64,000 bases of DNA from Atopsyche davidsoni (Eukaryota > Arthropoda > Insecta > Trichoptera > Hydrobiosidae), in assembly GCA_022113835.1 (NCBI GenBank), contig JAILWY010000021.1, positions 4,588,001 to 4,652,000 of the forward strand. Reading direction: 5' to 3'. The translations under genes were made by a program, and so were the position numbers. Within the stretch, counting starts at the first letter, position 1; every line of letters starts with the position of its first letter. The notes beneath the pieces were generated by a model, which saw only the letters and a list, made by a program, of their open reading frames with translations, searched no databases and was not told the origin of the DNA. Positions 1-12,743 of the stretch are shown here, piece by piece.

Positions 1-522
1 ATAAATTAGATAAATCAAGTTGGAAACGAAGAATTGGAGAGATGGGAGACGAGAGGAATTGAGAATTCTTCACACCTGAAGTAAATTGATTAAAATATTG
101 GTTCTCAATAATATTATGATTTTATAATATGCTTGCATCAATTTCTTTAATTATTTACAATTCATTATTAATTATCATGTGTGTAAATTAAATACATTAT
201 ATACAAATTAAATACATTAGTACATTACATAATTTTATTAAAGAATCCAACCAATTCAATAAAAAATGAGTACTTGTTTTTACAATTGATTCAATGTATT
301 TTTCTGTATCAAAACATCTTTAATTTTTTGTTTTTTGAGTTCACTTGTACATATGTAATTGTAATTGTATGTAATTTTTTTTTAAATGAAAGCATGAACC
401 AGACCTTCGTAATTTTCCATAGATTTTTAAAATTATAGAAAAAAATTCATGGACATGAGGGTTTCTAATAAAACATATATAATCAATATTGAAAATGAAA
501 CAACCCATTAAAAAATATGTAT
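1..522. other. AT-rich intergenic DNA, nothing recognised
   Basis: Left edge of the window, downstream of the pyrophosphatase gene. It is AT-rich with homopolymer runs. I see no open frame, RNA gene or repeat that I can support. Confidence 0.5.
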
Positions 523-528
523 TTTATT
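523..528 (-). terminator. Poly(A) signal AATAAA for the pyrophosphatase gene
   Basis: AATAAA on the minus strand about 110 nt past the stop codon at 637. It is the first such hexamer downstream. This is a motif call only; the cleavage site is not visible. Confidence 0.5.
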
Positions 529-636
529 TATAACGGATGTGGAAAAATAAATAGCAACCGAAGTGAAAGAGTATAACGAGTTGGGAATAAAGGATATGCA
601 AAAGAGACAAATACTATGCCGTCATCGAGATCACTT

Positions 637-3600
637 CTACTTCAGGTTCAAGTAGTGCCATTTGTCCACTGAAACAAACAGAAATGCACATAATTAATAC
701 ACAATATAGTACAATAAGAAACTGTAGTAGAAGAAGAGTAGAGAAACTGTTCAGTTTACTTGAAATGACTAAATGTTAGAACATTAATAGACGCCTAAAG
801 TACCAACAAAACTAGTGATGTTAGTAAGAAATATGCAAGCAGTTTAGGTGTGTTTGATTAATATACAATATAGATAATTAAATATTTTTCTATATAGATC
901 TTTATTGGGCTAAGTTAAAACATACATGATAAAATAATTCTGTGTTCTTCATAACATCAACCTACATTCTTTCCATTAATTAGAAATTTACAGTCTCATT
1001 ATCAATTATATTTTGAATTTCACATTAGCCAAATAGGTTAACGAGTCATTTTCGTCAAGTTAGTTACACTCTTGCGACGAAGGATCCAATTCCAAATATT
1101 TAGAATATGCTTTCTCAGACTGTCATTAAGAAATTATTTCCTTTAGGAATTTTCGTTTCTTTAGCTAATATTAGTAATTTTAATTTTATGTGATTCACTT
1201 TTGTTGCATTAACATAAATATAAGACAGATATTGATAACTTTCCTTCCATGAATAGTTTGCAGAAGGAAAGAAATACAAGAAATCAATCAGACATCTAAA
1301 TATTTGGAGTGCTAAAAGTAGTAAGAAAATACTTATGGGTTGAAAAGCAAAATTTAGTGCTTCTTTAGTTCAGTATCGTCATGAAGCTCACAACTTATGG
1401 CAATGCTATTTTGATGAATATTGATATACAAATTAAATAAAAAATGAATTCAATACACAAGATCTACAAGAATGTTAAATTTTATTGATACAATATCACA
1501 CCTAAACAAGGTTAGTTAATTAAATATTAGTTAGTATTTAACTTAGTTAATTAGTATTTAACCAATAAAAGAAAAACGATGTTGTTAAATAATATTAATT
1601 TAGTTAATGTAACATAAATAAAGATATAATCAAGTCTGTAATTTGTAAATCTGTAAAACTTTTTTGATAGTGAATATAAACTATATTTTTAGCACAACAT
1701 AAAAAAATCTTTGTCTTATAAGATTATGCATTAATCAATTAATTTAATATATATATATTTAACTATGTGGATGATTCATGCCTATCACTAAGTTTATCAG
1801 ATTCAATTTTATCTATACAGAAAAGAAGTACGTTGACTTTGTACCTATAGTGAACTCATTGATTACAGGAATAATGCAATATATTTTTAAGCCATAATTA
1901 AGATTATTATACAGTATCAAGTACATGATCCCACTATCATTAGATAAATTTTGTACCGGCACAGGTAAAGAGTTCTGGACATCAGCTAGAGCTTAAATTT
2001 CAGAAAATCATTTATCACAAATGACCATCTATCAACTGTAAAAAGAAATTAAATAAAGTAATAAACTTGTATAGCATCTTTAAAAGTTTGAATAATAAGT
2101 ACTTTTGGAGGTTGGCGATGTAGGTTGGCAAATAATAGACAACATAGATATAGATATTATACAACTAAACCTATGTTTTTAATATTTCCTGTAATGTCAA
2201 TTATAATAGTATGGGTTAATAATATAATAAGTTACCTATGGGTTCAACAGGTAGGGCTGGAGCAGGCGGTGAACTGTTGGCCACAGTTTCTGAGGCGTCC
2301 GTCACAGACATTATGTAGGGACTACCGTTCACTGCTACATTTAAGCTGAAAAAATGACAAGTCAAGTATATAAATACCTGATTTCTAATAAATTATAGAA
2401 AAAAATATTATTTCAGATAAGACAATTTCAAAATATGTTCATCATTTTGAGGTTTTAGGACACCATTTTTTTTAGTTCTCTACTTTATAAAAATGGATGG
2501 TACCACATATTAAATATGCTACTGATAAATATGTATGCCTATCTTGAGAGAACTTTGAAATATTATAAAATGTGATGAATGTAAGTTTTTAAATGCTCTG
2601 AAAAAATATATTTAAACTACAAATCTTAATATTTTACCCTAATGTATTACATACAATGGTATACAATAAATTATTAAAGTATCTTACCAACTGATGTTAT
2701 CGACTTCTAGTTCTTTCATTATAAGACTTCTCCAGTATTCGTGTACCTGTATAAGAACACTCACATAAATACTCACAATTTTTAAATAATACATTGAACG
2801 GTCTTAATTAACGGTAATACTTGAATAAATAATAAAAAAATAAAAATAATTTAAAAAAAACATACTTCAGTGATAACATTTTTAGCAAAAGCGGCATTTT
2901 TGGCTTCTCCGTTGAACGCAAATTGGTTTTCTGGTTTTCCATCAGGAATTTTATAAATTTTGAACCATTCAACTGATGCCTTCAGCAAGCCTGGGAAGTA
3001 CTTTTCCACATCCCCAATGTCAGACATTTGACTGGCGAGAGGATCTTTCACGTCAATGGCAATCAGTTTCCAGTCGGTCTCACCTGAGATAAATAAAATA
3101 AAACATTAACATAACAATTGATTCTTAATATGAATTGAAGTATGGTTGAGAAAATACCTTCGTCGATGAGAGCTAATGTTCCCAAAACCTTGACTTGCAT
3201 AACTTCACCTCGCTTAGCAATCCGGTATCTGAAATTATATTGTTGGCTCAATGAATTTTTTTTCCTCAAGCCTCTGATCTGGGTATATCAATATTTGAAA
3301 ATGTTACTTAACAACTAAGCGTGATTCTAACACAAAGTGATAATATTTATTATGTAATTTTACAATAAATAAAAAACGTCACTATGACTGAGATACAGGA
3401 TTGTGAATAGAGTAAACAGAAAAAAGGTAGTAGACTATTATTGTATTGCAGATAAAAAAATGATTTTGTTTTAATAAACCAAGCAAAAAAAATTAGAATA
3501 ATGGTAATTATAATAACCCTATTTCGAGGACATCAATGGGGTCATTGTCTCCCTTGCATTGAGTGTTGGGATCGATATGCTGAGGATTCTCCCAGGTCTG

Positions 3601-6600
3601 GGGTAGAGCTCCATAATTCCAGATGTATCCATGGTGAGGGAAACAGTTAGCAACAAAACGAAGCTTGCCCTTTTTAACATCTTGCTTGATAGGATTGAGT
3701 GTCTCGTTCAGACAAATCTGTAATAAATAAAAATATTTTATCTGATAAGATATAATACATATATCTAACGTGACAACTTGAATAAAAATTGAGTATATTT
3801 GATATAGTCAAAGTTACAACATGCTGACTTTACCATTTAAAGTCAGGGTTATTTTGTGTTATCAAACAACTCAAGGAGTTAATGTGTTTCTCACGATTTT
3901 TCACCATGTTGCAAAGTGAAATATGCATTGCAATAGATCTTTATTAAAAATAAATATATTTTACACATTAAAAGTATGAGAACTAAAGAATTCTGATCAA
4001 AATTGAGAGCTAGCATACATAACAAAAGTATTTTAAAATATTGACTAAGTAATTACTGAATGAATAAGAATAAGGCCTTGACAATTTGTCTTCGCATGTC
4101 AAGAAAACATTTTATTGAATATAATAGGAAAATTACACTTCTTACAATAACAAAAAGTACACATTACACAAAAAGGGAATGAATAAGTACTAATATACAA
4201 ATATGTAGACAGAGTAAGTAAATGTCCCCAATTAAAATAGAAACCACTATCTTAAATGATTACCTAAAGCTATATACATTATGAGTTGGCTTTTAGACAC
4301 GCCGTCTATTCTTTTAACAATTAATAATATTCTAATAATGAATTACTATACCGATAAGAAATTAAAATTTATATTTTAAAATATGACAGGGATAACTATG
4401 AACAAAGAAAAATAACTAACCATATTTGTTATAAATTTAAGATACTGAATTTAAAAAAAATATGCTGACTACTTGGCCAATCCAAGACATTCCTTTTTCT
4501 GTTAATGCATTACCAATAATATTATGCTGCTCCCTTAAAGTTTTAGCTAAATTTAATTTAACAGGAAGCAATTACATTGTGTATTAATTAAAGCAATTCG
4601 GATGATTTGTCTCGAATAAAGAAGAAATTATTCCAAATGTTTTTAATTTAACTAAATCTAGAAAATTCAGGGTGGCTATTATTAGTCTCGAGTAGAAAAA
4701 AAAAGCAGTTTAAAAATATAATTTTGTACTTTGATCAATACTTTGAGTATTGATATTATTACGTTTAAATTATTTTTTTGAAATGTCTCAAAACATGTGG
4801 GTTTTTTTTCATTGTTTCGTGTGTAAATTGAATATCTAAAATTATATACACAATAAACCTGCAAGGGTAAAACATGACGATTCAATAAATATAATTATTA
4901 ATCATTGCTTAATAGTGTGACAATTTAAAAAATAAACATTTTCATAAAAAAAGGCCAAAAGCAAAAAGTGTTAAAATTAACAAGACAAAAAAAACTTGAG
5001 ATATATTAACAAAGCCATATTGTTACTTTTAGAGTAAATTACTAGCTTATTTAACAATATCGCTTGTATGATTAAATACAACAATATCTATCAACATTCT
5101 TGCTATGTTTATTAATGCAGTGCAAGAAGTGATTTTATTCTCGAGTGAACTTATGATAATTATTTTATGAGCGTTTCAAAAATCATATTAAAAAGGGAGG
5201 CAAGATAAGACTAATGAAATGATTTTGTTAGTTTTGTGTTTTTTATTATAAAATACGAAAATATTTTTTACAGTCAATTTTTTGTGAAATAAAAAAGAAT
5301 TGAAAATAAATAAACTAACGAGAAAATTATAATTTTTTTTGTTGTAAACAATGTCATTCTTCATTTAATTCGAATTTATGGTTAACTTACTTCCATTTTG
5401 GCATTAGTCCACCGAGGTACTTCGACCACCATATTGAGGATGTTGTTGGCTGCATCACTATACAAGGGAATGTCATGAAGGGGAGAAATGGGGCCATTGC
5501 TGTCCTCTGAAATGAACAATCAACTAATTACATCAGTTATTATTATATTGAAGACATGGCATTTAATTATTCTATTTAAAGGTATTTATTGCCTGTGTTA
5601 ATAATGTGCCTGGTCTCAACAATAAATATACTAATTATGAATTTGACGTCATACTTTCCCTTATTTCAGACTTATGCTATTAATTCAATTTTTAAGCCAA
5701 GTGATTTGCTTTGCAGATTCATTGAATATTATTAACATTATCAGAGCTTCAAAACATTTATATTGATAAGATTGTAATATTATGACAAACAAAGATAAGA
5801 TACAATTTTTTAATAAAATATGTTTATTTTTATACTTATTTTAAACATAACTAAATATAAATCTACAAAAGAACAATGTCGCCTAAGTTATCCCATGTTA
5901 TAATTCTGCAAACATCACATGAAAGGGTATGCACATACGTAATATCATAATAAATATTACAGACTTTAAAAACAAGACAGCAGTTAATAAATAATAATAG
6001 TTGTGATTACAAGTGATAAGTGAACATACAACACTACAATGGCAGTAAAAGGTCAATATTATTCATTGAAGTATTATTTATAAATAAAAAGAATAATACT
6101 GTATTTATAGGATATTAAAACAAAAATAAAAACACAAAGTTAAATGTTATTGCTTTATCCACAGTGGGGGATTAGAAAATTTTTACATGGTTGTAGATGT
6201 CTATTAAAAACTTGGCCTTTCACCTTTTATAATAATTTACATTTAGCTTACGTTTGCGATCATAGCCTTCGAGCAAAACTAGATAACCTTTCAAGAATTT
6301 CCTTTTAGAAAGACGGAAGTGAACGTACCAACGACACGGAAACTTATCGATTTTCTCCTAAGAACGAGTTTTGATACGTAACTTTTGTATGATTAAGAAT
6401 GCATCGGCTAGAAAACCGTTAAAAAAACAACAAAAAGTAAACATATGTTTTTAAAATATATAATCATTACGTATGACAGCGTAACGGGAAGACAATTTTA
6501 AACAATCACGTTGACAGATGTCAGAAGTCAAAGTTTACGTCAGCGGACTTTGAATAGTGATTTGATGTAAACGTGATTAAGTGTATTCGTAAATATATAG

Positions 6601-6765
6601 TATGGCCAGCAAACCAACGTCACCAGCAAGCGTGCAAACGCCGACAAATAAAATAAACACGAGGGTGCTATTTCATTTGCGGTTGAAGGTTATGTATTCA
6701 GACTCACTGAGAAACAGTCTGTAGTTGGGTGAATTGGGGGCCCCCCTCTCAGTGACGGAATACAT
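637..6765 (-). CDS. Nurf-38: Inorganic pyrophosphatase (soluble family I), complete, 8 coding exons
   Basis: Hydrolyses pyrophosphate to two phosphates; in Drosophila the same protein (Nurf-38) is also a NURF chromatin-remodelling subunit. Coding exons in transcript order: 6765-6708, 5506-5391, 3717-3518, 3228-3158, 3083-2866, 2746-2688, 2345-2236, 668-637. All joins are GT-AG, keep frame, and sum to 864 nt (287 aa plus stop), close to human PPA1. The family signature D-N-D-P-I-D-V lies at residues 115-121, giving metal ligands D115, D117 and D120; D152 and K154 follow in the ETDWK stretch. These residue numbers match yeast PPase. The N-terminus reads [18 protein letters not shown] and the C-terminus [10 protein letters not shown]. 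The start is the ATG matching the family N-terminus; the frame stays open upstream to about 7041, so a longer N-terminus cannot be excluded but is unlikely. Largest introns: 669-2235, 3718-5390 and 5507-6707; nothing else was recognised in the first two. Confidence 0.96.
6602..6724 (+). other. Possible short opposite-strand ORF inside pyrophosphatase intron 1
   Basis: An ATG in good context (AGTATGG) opens a 40-codon plus-strand frame beginning [17 protein letters not shown], rich in S, T and P. It is preceded at 6500-6600 by a TGACAGATGTCA-like stretch of a kind seen near insect promoters. It lies inside the first intron of, and antisense to, the pyrophosphatase gene and overlaps its first coding exon. 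I do not recognise the peptide. It may be the 5' exon of an overlapping transcript, or chance. Confidence 0.15.
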
Positions 6766-7045
6766 GGCAGATGAAAAGCTTTTTCTCGCTGGTTTCGAGC
6801 AAGACGGTGTATAGTGGTGGAGTACACGCGCACGCTGCAGGCTCGAAGGGTATCCGCGCGCACACTGGCGAGCCAAAAACATCGCCAAGCAGATTCGAAT
6901 GCAGTGCCAGTTTACGCGCTTGCGCAACCACTGAAAACATTGCCAGTAAGAAATAATTAAATAAATAAAAAAATAAAAAATGGTGTTAATTAAAATTATA
7001 CGTTCTTGATTCAGCTCTAAAACGATAAAGTAAAAATACAATATT
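6766..7045 (-). promoter_or_regulatory. 5' leader and promoter area of the pyrophosphatase gene
   Basis: The block just upstream of the pyrophosphatase ATG, especially about 6800-6930, is clearly more GC- and CpG-rich than its surroundings (CGCGCGCACAC-type stretches). That is the expected position of the 5' UTR and core promoter. Open frames here on both strands are side effects of the high GC content. No TATA box stands out, and the start site is inferred from position only. Confidence 0.4.
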
Positions 7046-7784
7046 TTTTAAATCTCATTTGTCAAATTTTTACGTGAAAAAAAATTGGGCAATCATATTT
7101 TAGATACACTTACATAAACAAATTTTTGTTATAATATTTAAAAGATTTTAAATGTTTATTATTAACACAGGTACAATTTGATTAATAAACATTTACGAGC
7201 TAACAATTAAACATTTGAAACGGTGTATCAAAGCTCTGTCGATGGATAGATGTTTAAAATTCTAGATTCTAATTCGGCAATATTTTTTTAGCGAGAAGTT
7301 TGTTTCAATATTGATTTTTCACAGTCATAGATTTGTTTAAATACTTTGATTTTGATTAATTAGGTTGAAATTTAACAAATATTATAACAAGGCTGTGTCT
7401 TTTTATTTTCTAAAGGTCAATATTTTTTTGGGATGAAAATTAAACAATTTTCTTTTCATTAGTTTGGCATTAAATATTTTTTTAAGTAAATGTAAAAATA
7501 GTAGCACGTTTGATAAGTCATATTTTTTCGCGCGCGAAAATCTGATCTATTACATCAGATTAAATTAAGACAATCTTTATGTCGCGTTTGCATCTAAAAG
7601 TAATATATTTTTAAAAGCAGAGTTTATTTTTTATAGCATCGTTGACGTTAATTCTCCTACAATACTCTTGTTATAATGATTTTAGCTCAAATTTTTGATC
7701 TCATTTAAAACTCTAACCTATCAAACGACATTTTATTGTAAGTGTAGGGGTTAGTACCTACATCGGAACACGTGTCTTACGACC
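7046..7784. other. AT-rich intergenic DNA, nothing recognised
   Basis: No open frame, RNA gene or repeat that I can support. Confidence 0.4.
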
Positions 7785-8127
7785 TGTTGGAATGTGACAT
7801 TCGACCCATAATCCATTAGATATTTTACCCATAGTAATTAGCGGTCAGTCAAAAGGCGATTGTATTTCAGGCGAAATGTCCTCGCAATGAGACACCCCCC
7901 GATACGTGGGAATCTTCCTGTTTACGCGATCCACAAAGGCAGCGGGACCCTATATAAGCGGCTTCTCCGCGACCTCGCGGCATCGAAGCAGTAACCACGT
8001 ACGTTTGTACCCAGTGTAGTTATACTGAATAAACTATGAATACGCAAATATTTCGCCAGCCTTCTGATTTCCAACCATACATCAATCCTGCAACCACAAC
8101 ATCACATCAACGATATCGGAGACAACA
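7785..8127 (+). mobile_element. LTR-like fragment (possible solo LTR)
   Basis: A moderately GC-rich island in AT-rich DNA that begins TGTTGGAATGTGACATTCG. It carries a TATATAAG box at about 7950 followed by a GC-rich start region, then an AATAAA near 8028. A CAACA end (8097-8101 or 8123-8127) mirrors the TGTTG start, which together is LTR-like architecture. A TGGCGA-like string near 8142 could be a remnant primer-binding site. I found no matching target duplication and no gag or pol nearby. It could instead be an unrelated promoter-like island. Confidence 0.4.
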
Positions 8128-8782
8128 ATACATCATTGATACAATGGCGAAATAAGTAAAAAAAAAATAACTTATTAGGCTACAAAAATTGAGTAGGTCA
8201 AAGATATTGTAAATATCTAAAAGATCCTATATCAAAAATAGCAATAACGTATTGTTTATATTCTGATAAAGTATTGTTTTCTTAGTATTTTATAAATATC
8301 TTCATAGCAACTAAAATTAATTTGTTAAATGTACCTGCGCTCAAACGATTAACAAAAAAAATCTAATCTATTATGTCAGACATTTCGCTCAAAACAAGAT
8401 GAATTACAATAACATTTTTTTTGTAATACGGTTTATACTATATATATTAATATGCGGTAGTAATAATGTGTTTTCAATGCAATGTTCTGTTAGTGAATAT
8501 TTACTATGTAGATTGTCCCAATTTATGCATCTCTTCGGTGATTCCCCGGCGTGTAAAAATATGGGGAGCTCCGACCGTTTGGATTTTAAATTTCCGTTCA
8601 ATCGAGTCTTGATCTCGTTGAGGTAATATTATCACTGTCTCGGGTTTATGTAACACTGAATTATCTTTATACTCGGAAATTCCCAATTGGCAAATTGATC
8701 ATTCGCGATTAAGTAAACTCTTCTTCTCGACGTCGCTATTTTTACTCAACCAAAATAAAATTGAATATTTGTATTTGCTTAC
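8128..8782. other. AT-rich intergenic DNA with minor open frames
   Basis: Several overlapping short frames on both strands lie at 8399-8690. None has recognisable domain content or matched splice sites, so none is called a gene. Confidence 0.35.
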
Positions 8783-8935
8783 ATCGGCACACAGTTTCAC
8801 AGGGTGGCTGGTCTGCCCCTGGCAGGTGATTGAGAGGAATCTCGGGGGTGGATATCTCACACTTCTGGGATTGCCGACATTCGTAAAGTCCCCAGAGAAG
8901 CTCTGAACCACCCGGACATTTATGATATTCCCAAT
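8783..8935 (-). other. Cysteine-rich exon-like block, unrecognised
   Basis: On the minus strand a GC-richer open stretch encodes a peptide with six cysteines: CPGG, then YEC, then KC, then PPCETVCRC. It ends at a consensus donor (CCGAT followed by GTAAGC). The spacing hints at a small disulfide-rich secreted domain but does not fit the protease-inhibitor patterns I know. No partner exon could be joined in frame. It may be an orphan or decayed exon, or chance. Confidence 0.25.
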
Positions 8936-8969
8936 AGTAATTATGTATTTTTATTTTTAATATAAATAT

Positions 8970-8992
8970 CATATATATATATATATATATAA
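8970..8992. repeat. (AT)n microsatellite
   Basis: Uninterrupted alternating AT for about 22 bases. Confidence 0.9.
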
Positions 8993-9554
8993 TGCAACTA
9001 TTGTACGACCATTTGAGTAACATGTTTTTTTTATTGTAAATTTAAATAATGGATGCTTAAATATTAATTCTTATATAAGTAATATTTCAAAGAAGGTTAT
9101 CACGAAAGTGACTAGGTGTTTTGATATGACATAGATGTCTGGGATTGATAGTTACTGCACTGAACAGCGGTCCCCGATATTGTTGTGATTATCACTTTAC
9201 AGTGAAAATTTATTTTTAAGAACTATTTTAATTTTTTTTATACTTAAATTATAAATTCTAAAAAATAAAAAAAAGCATTTAAAACACGTGACGCAGAGGT
9301 GACAAGCAACAATTCATTTGATGATTTATTCAAAGGCTACTAACATGGTTTTTTTAAAAATAAATATCGAATATGTAAAATTAAATTAACAGTAAATTTA
9401 TTTCGAGTGTCTTATATTATCAATCATTTCATTTAAAAAAGACACATTAATTCTAATTGTACAAGTGCAATTTTTCATTAAACATAAGCAGTGACACAAG
9501 TAATATCACATTAAATAAATAGACCATTTATTTATAGTAAATAATTCAATAAAA

Positions 9555-9562
<8 letters not shown>

Positions 9563-9585
<23 letters not shown>
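9563..9585. repeat. A-run followed by (AT)n microsatellite
   Basis: A poly-A run of about 14 from 9550 flows into alternating AT. An A-tail next to AT repeats can mark an old retroelement 3' end, but no body was recognised. Confidence 0.85.
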
Positions 9586-9586
<1 letters not shown>

Positions 9587-11397
9587 ACATTAAGTTTATC
9601 ATAATAGTTATCAATATAGAAGTAAACAAGTTTATTATGAATTTCTTAAAGATTTTAAACCGACACATGTTGATTTTAAGTTTATTTATAGTGAAAAGTA
9701 TCCTAATCGTGTTTTGTCTTATCAGACAGTAAAAGACAGTACCAAATCATACAGAATTTAGCTTGTAACTAAATTTTAATCAGATTATTTTTTTAGGTGA
9801 CAGTGAATTTGAAAACAACTCGTATTTCATGAATAATGAAAGAAATTTTGTTTATACTGTATTTTTTTCACATTGCCACAATATTAATTATTCTCATTTG
9901 ATTTATCATGATTGATGGTCTGATAATAAATTCTAAATGGATTCGCCCGATTCAGTCAATTGTTCTGCAATTATCTGCCAAAAGAGCAGTCCAGTGAAAA
10001 TTTAAATCGAAAAATGCTATCTATTCGTGACTACTGTGTGTTATTTTAATGACTTTATTTATGAAGAAATATTTAAGAATTTTAGCATTTTCAGGTAACA
10101 ATAAATCAACAATCAAACAATGTGTTCCACTAGTAACATAACCGATTACTAAAAAGCTAAAAATAAAAACTTGACAAACAACTGAATAAAATAATAGTTT
10201 AGATATTAAAATGTTTAATTTAGAAAGTGGTTTTCCTGGCGATCAGGTATATTGCATTAAGTCGGCCAGCTTATTGAATAAGCATCACTAAACTTATGTA
10301 AGGCAAACGGGCAGCGAGGCTCGCACGCTCCGGCGGACTTTCTGCTTTAGTATGATTGCGATTAGCTAACAAGTCACTAAAACAGGCAAAAACATTAAAA
10401 TTGCCCCCGACCCTTCCGTGACCGCGCGACTTCCCAATCACTCGGGGGACGCTTAAATTGTTTCCGATTTTTGTACGTATACTATAAAATATTACTCAAC
10501 TGGTTGTAAGCATAATCCTCATCAAGTGTCTCTCCTCAGAAGAGGTTGGCGACCTTACTCATGCTGAACCAGTGTTCATGGTTTTCTAAGGGGAATATAG
10601 CGGAGTTGGTCCCCCAGTCCTTCACTGTAGTTGTATATTGGAAGGAAAAGTATACGTATTGCTGCTGCCCAATAGCATTATTATATAATCCTTTTCTTAC
10701 AAAACTGGGACGTTTAGATCTGATACTCCTTCATAATATATTGTAGTAAATAAATAGTAAATGCTAATAAGGCCCTTTAACTCGGCTCCATCGATATCAT
10801 AATATGCATATTTGCGCAAGTGAGCTAAATGTAATAATAGATTCGCACAATTCACGGAATGATGGAATTTACGGTGGTTACATACAATAATATAACGCTG
10901 CTTAACTTAATGGGTATTATTTTGAATGTTTAAGATCATAAATTTTCCATTAAAGATAAAAATACATTTTACTCAAATCAGAGATAAGATTGGGTGACTA
11001 CATATCAAATCTAATATATATAATAGCCATTGTGTGTTTGTATGTTTGTATGTATGTTTCGATTTTTGGTTTTCTATAGAATATCTTAAAAGATACAACG
11101 CTGATTTTTTGCACATAAGTTAAGTAAATTTTTCCGCAGCTATGTGCCGAATTTCAAGACGATAGGATAATATTTTCATTCATAAACTATAAAATATGCT
11201 TTAGCGAGTATTAATATGTACGAATTATAGGATTCAGTTCTTCGCCACAAGAATTTCAAATTTAGAACTTTTACAAAAAAATACATTTCCAGTTTGTCAG
11301 TTTGACACAAGTGCCATCTCTATTTTTTTTTATCGAAATTGCATTAGAAATTATGAACCACATCATTAAGGCAGTTGCTCCCAGCCATTTAATTGCC
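9586..11397. other. Intergenic DNA with GC-richer patches, no gene called
   Basis: Patches at about 10240-10460 and 10520-10680 are richer in GC than the surroundings. They hold no domain-bearing frame and look like degenerate repeat or untranslated-exon material. The stretch near 11030-11170 (TGTGTTTGTATGTTTGTATG and following) resembles the edge of a non-autonomous transposon but could not be bounded. Confidence 0.3.
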
Positions 11398-12192
11398 TCT
11401 GGTGTCCAACCGGACACCACAGTCAGTGCATTACCTGGCGAAATCGTGTCATTTAATTGTCACTTTATTTTTCTATATCGAAATGATTAAGATAATTTTT
11501 TTTTTCCGATTGAATTGTAGGAATTTGGAGATTCATCTGGCCCATTTTACAAGAGTCCTAAACATTTAAAAGTTTTTTTTTAAATTGAAATTAAAAGATT
11601 AAATATAAACCATGTGCGCCATATTATTTTAAAAAATGACACGATTGGGCTGTCTCTGGTGTCTGGTTGGCACACCAGAGGGCAGTCCATTACCTGGCGA
11701 AATCGTGTCATTTAATTAATTTAATTGTCACTTTATTTTGCTATATCGAGAGTTGATTTTTTTACACAGTATTGAAAAAACTATAAATTATATTTATCTA
11801 ATTTTTATTATTTAATTAACGTCCATTTTTAGGGTAAAATAAAATCTTAAATATGTTGAAAAATTGGTTAAAATGACGACTTTTCAAAACCAAAAGACGC
11901 ACATGGTTTATATTTAATCTTTTAATTCCAATTGAAAAAAAGACTTTTAAATGTTTAGGATTCTTGGAATATGTACCAGACGAATCTCCAAATTCCTACA
12001 TTTTAATCGGAAAAACACATATTTATCATATTAATAGTATATTTATAAGAAATAAAAATATATTGTGTTCAGAAGAAGGGATGTACCAAACTTTTTACAT
12101 TTAAATCTTATTGATTGGTGCAGTCGATTTTTCGCAAAACGGACTAGAAAATGATAAAAAAAAAAACTCGATTATGGGACCTAGACCCTTAA
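11398..12192. repeat. Compound foldback-type repeat, left copy
   Basis: A repeat with internal structure. Two direct copies of a segment containing CATTACCTGGCGAAATCG lie at about 11425-11485 and 11688-11750. The segment 11506-11630 recurs in inverted orientation at about 11887-12016. The part 11697-12192 recurs, inverted, at 45574-46073. Small hairpins occur at 11400-11421 (GGTGTCC/GGACACC) and near 11656-11685 (CTCTGGTGT/ACACCAGAG). There is no coding content, consistent with a non-autonomous foldback element or MITE, apparently with one partial copy joined to or inserted into another. Confidence 0.75.
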
Positions 12193-12331
12193 TAACTCAA
12201 AATAACACCGTCTACGCACAGAAAACGTAATTCAACAAGAATTTCACAATTGAACGTGATAAAGACTGCATCAAATAAAGAACAGTGCAGTGAAAAGTGA
12301 TGTGTTGTTTGTGACACGAAATGTGACATAA

Positions 12332-12743
12332 ATGTCAAGCAATGAGTTGGAAGGAAAACGTGAGCAGCGTCTTCTTAAAATTCGAGTACGCGCATCGACC
12401 TCAAGACAAAAAGAAACTGATGCACAGCGAACGCTGCGTTTGTCTTCGGATTAATTAGTGTGACCTGTCGATTCTGCAATGCTTTACATTATCAAGCAGA
12501 AACCCATCAGATGGAAAGTTCAACGATTACTGTCACAAAAGTAAAGTGAAACTACCAGCAAGGCCTATTTCCCCAGTATATTTAAAGGATATTTATAATG
12601 GAAATTTCAAGAGAAAAATAAGATCATACGATAACAGTATATCTTCTGCATCAATGGGAGCTAAATTAACAGTGGGCCACTCTGCTTCAAAGTTCAAGGC
12701 CAAGTATATCACAGAACTTCATCCAACTGATGGTACAAAATGA
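12332..12743 (+). pseudogene. Helitron Rep/helicase N-terminal relic, frameshifted
   Basis: Recognised from the protein start typical of animal Helitron transposases. First comes a basic frame from ATG 12332 (MSSNELEGKREQRLLKIRVR, ending at a TAA near 12454). Next, in another frame, is a CxxC motif (CRFCNALHYQAE) followed, after a further frame change, by CHKSKVKLPARPISPVYL and then IRSYDNSISSASMGAK up to a stop at 12743. This order (basic stretch, CxxC, CHK-KVKLP, IRxYN-type motif) matches the Helitron helicase-like N-terminal region. Stops and frame changes show it is dead. The Rep HUH motif and helicase core are absent, and no 3' CTAG hairpin end could be assigned. Confidence 0.7.

Noticed and set aside
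6673..7041. Extended N-terminus for pyrophosphatase starting at a far-upstream ATG
   Set aside because: The frame is open, but the family N-terminus begins at the ATG at 6765; the added residues have no family counterpart and cross the promoter-like GC block.
8971..8990. AT dinucleotide tracts as functional elements
   Set aside because: Ordinary microsatellites; four such tracts occur in the window and none coincides with a promoter or splice signal.
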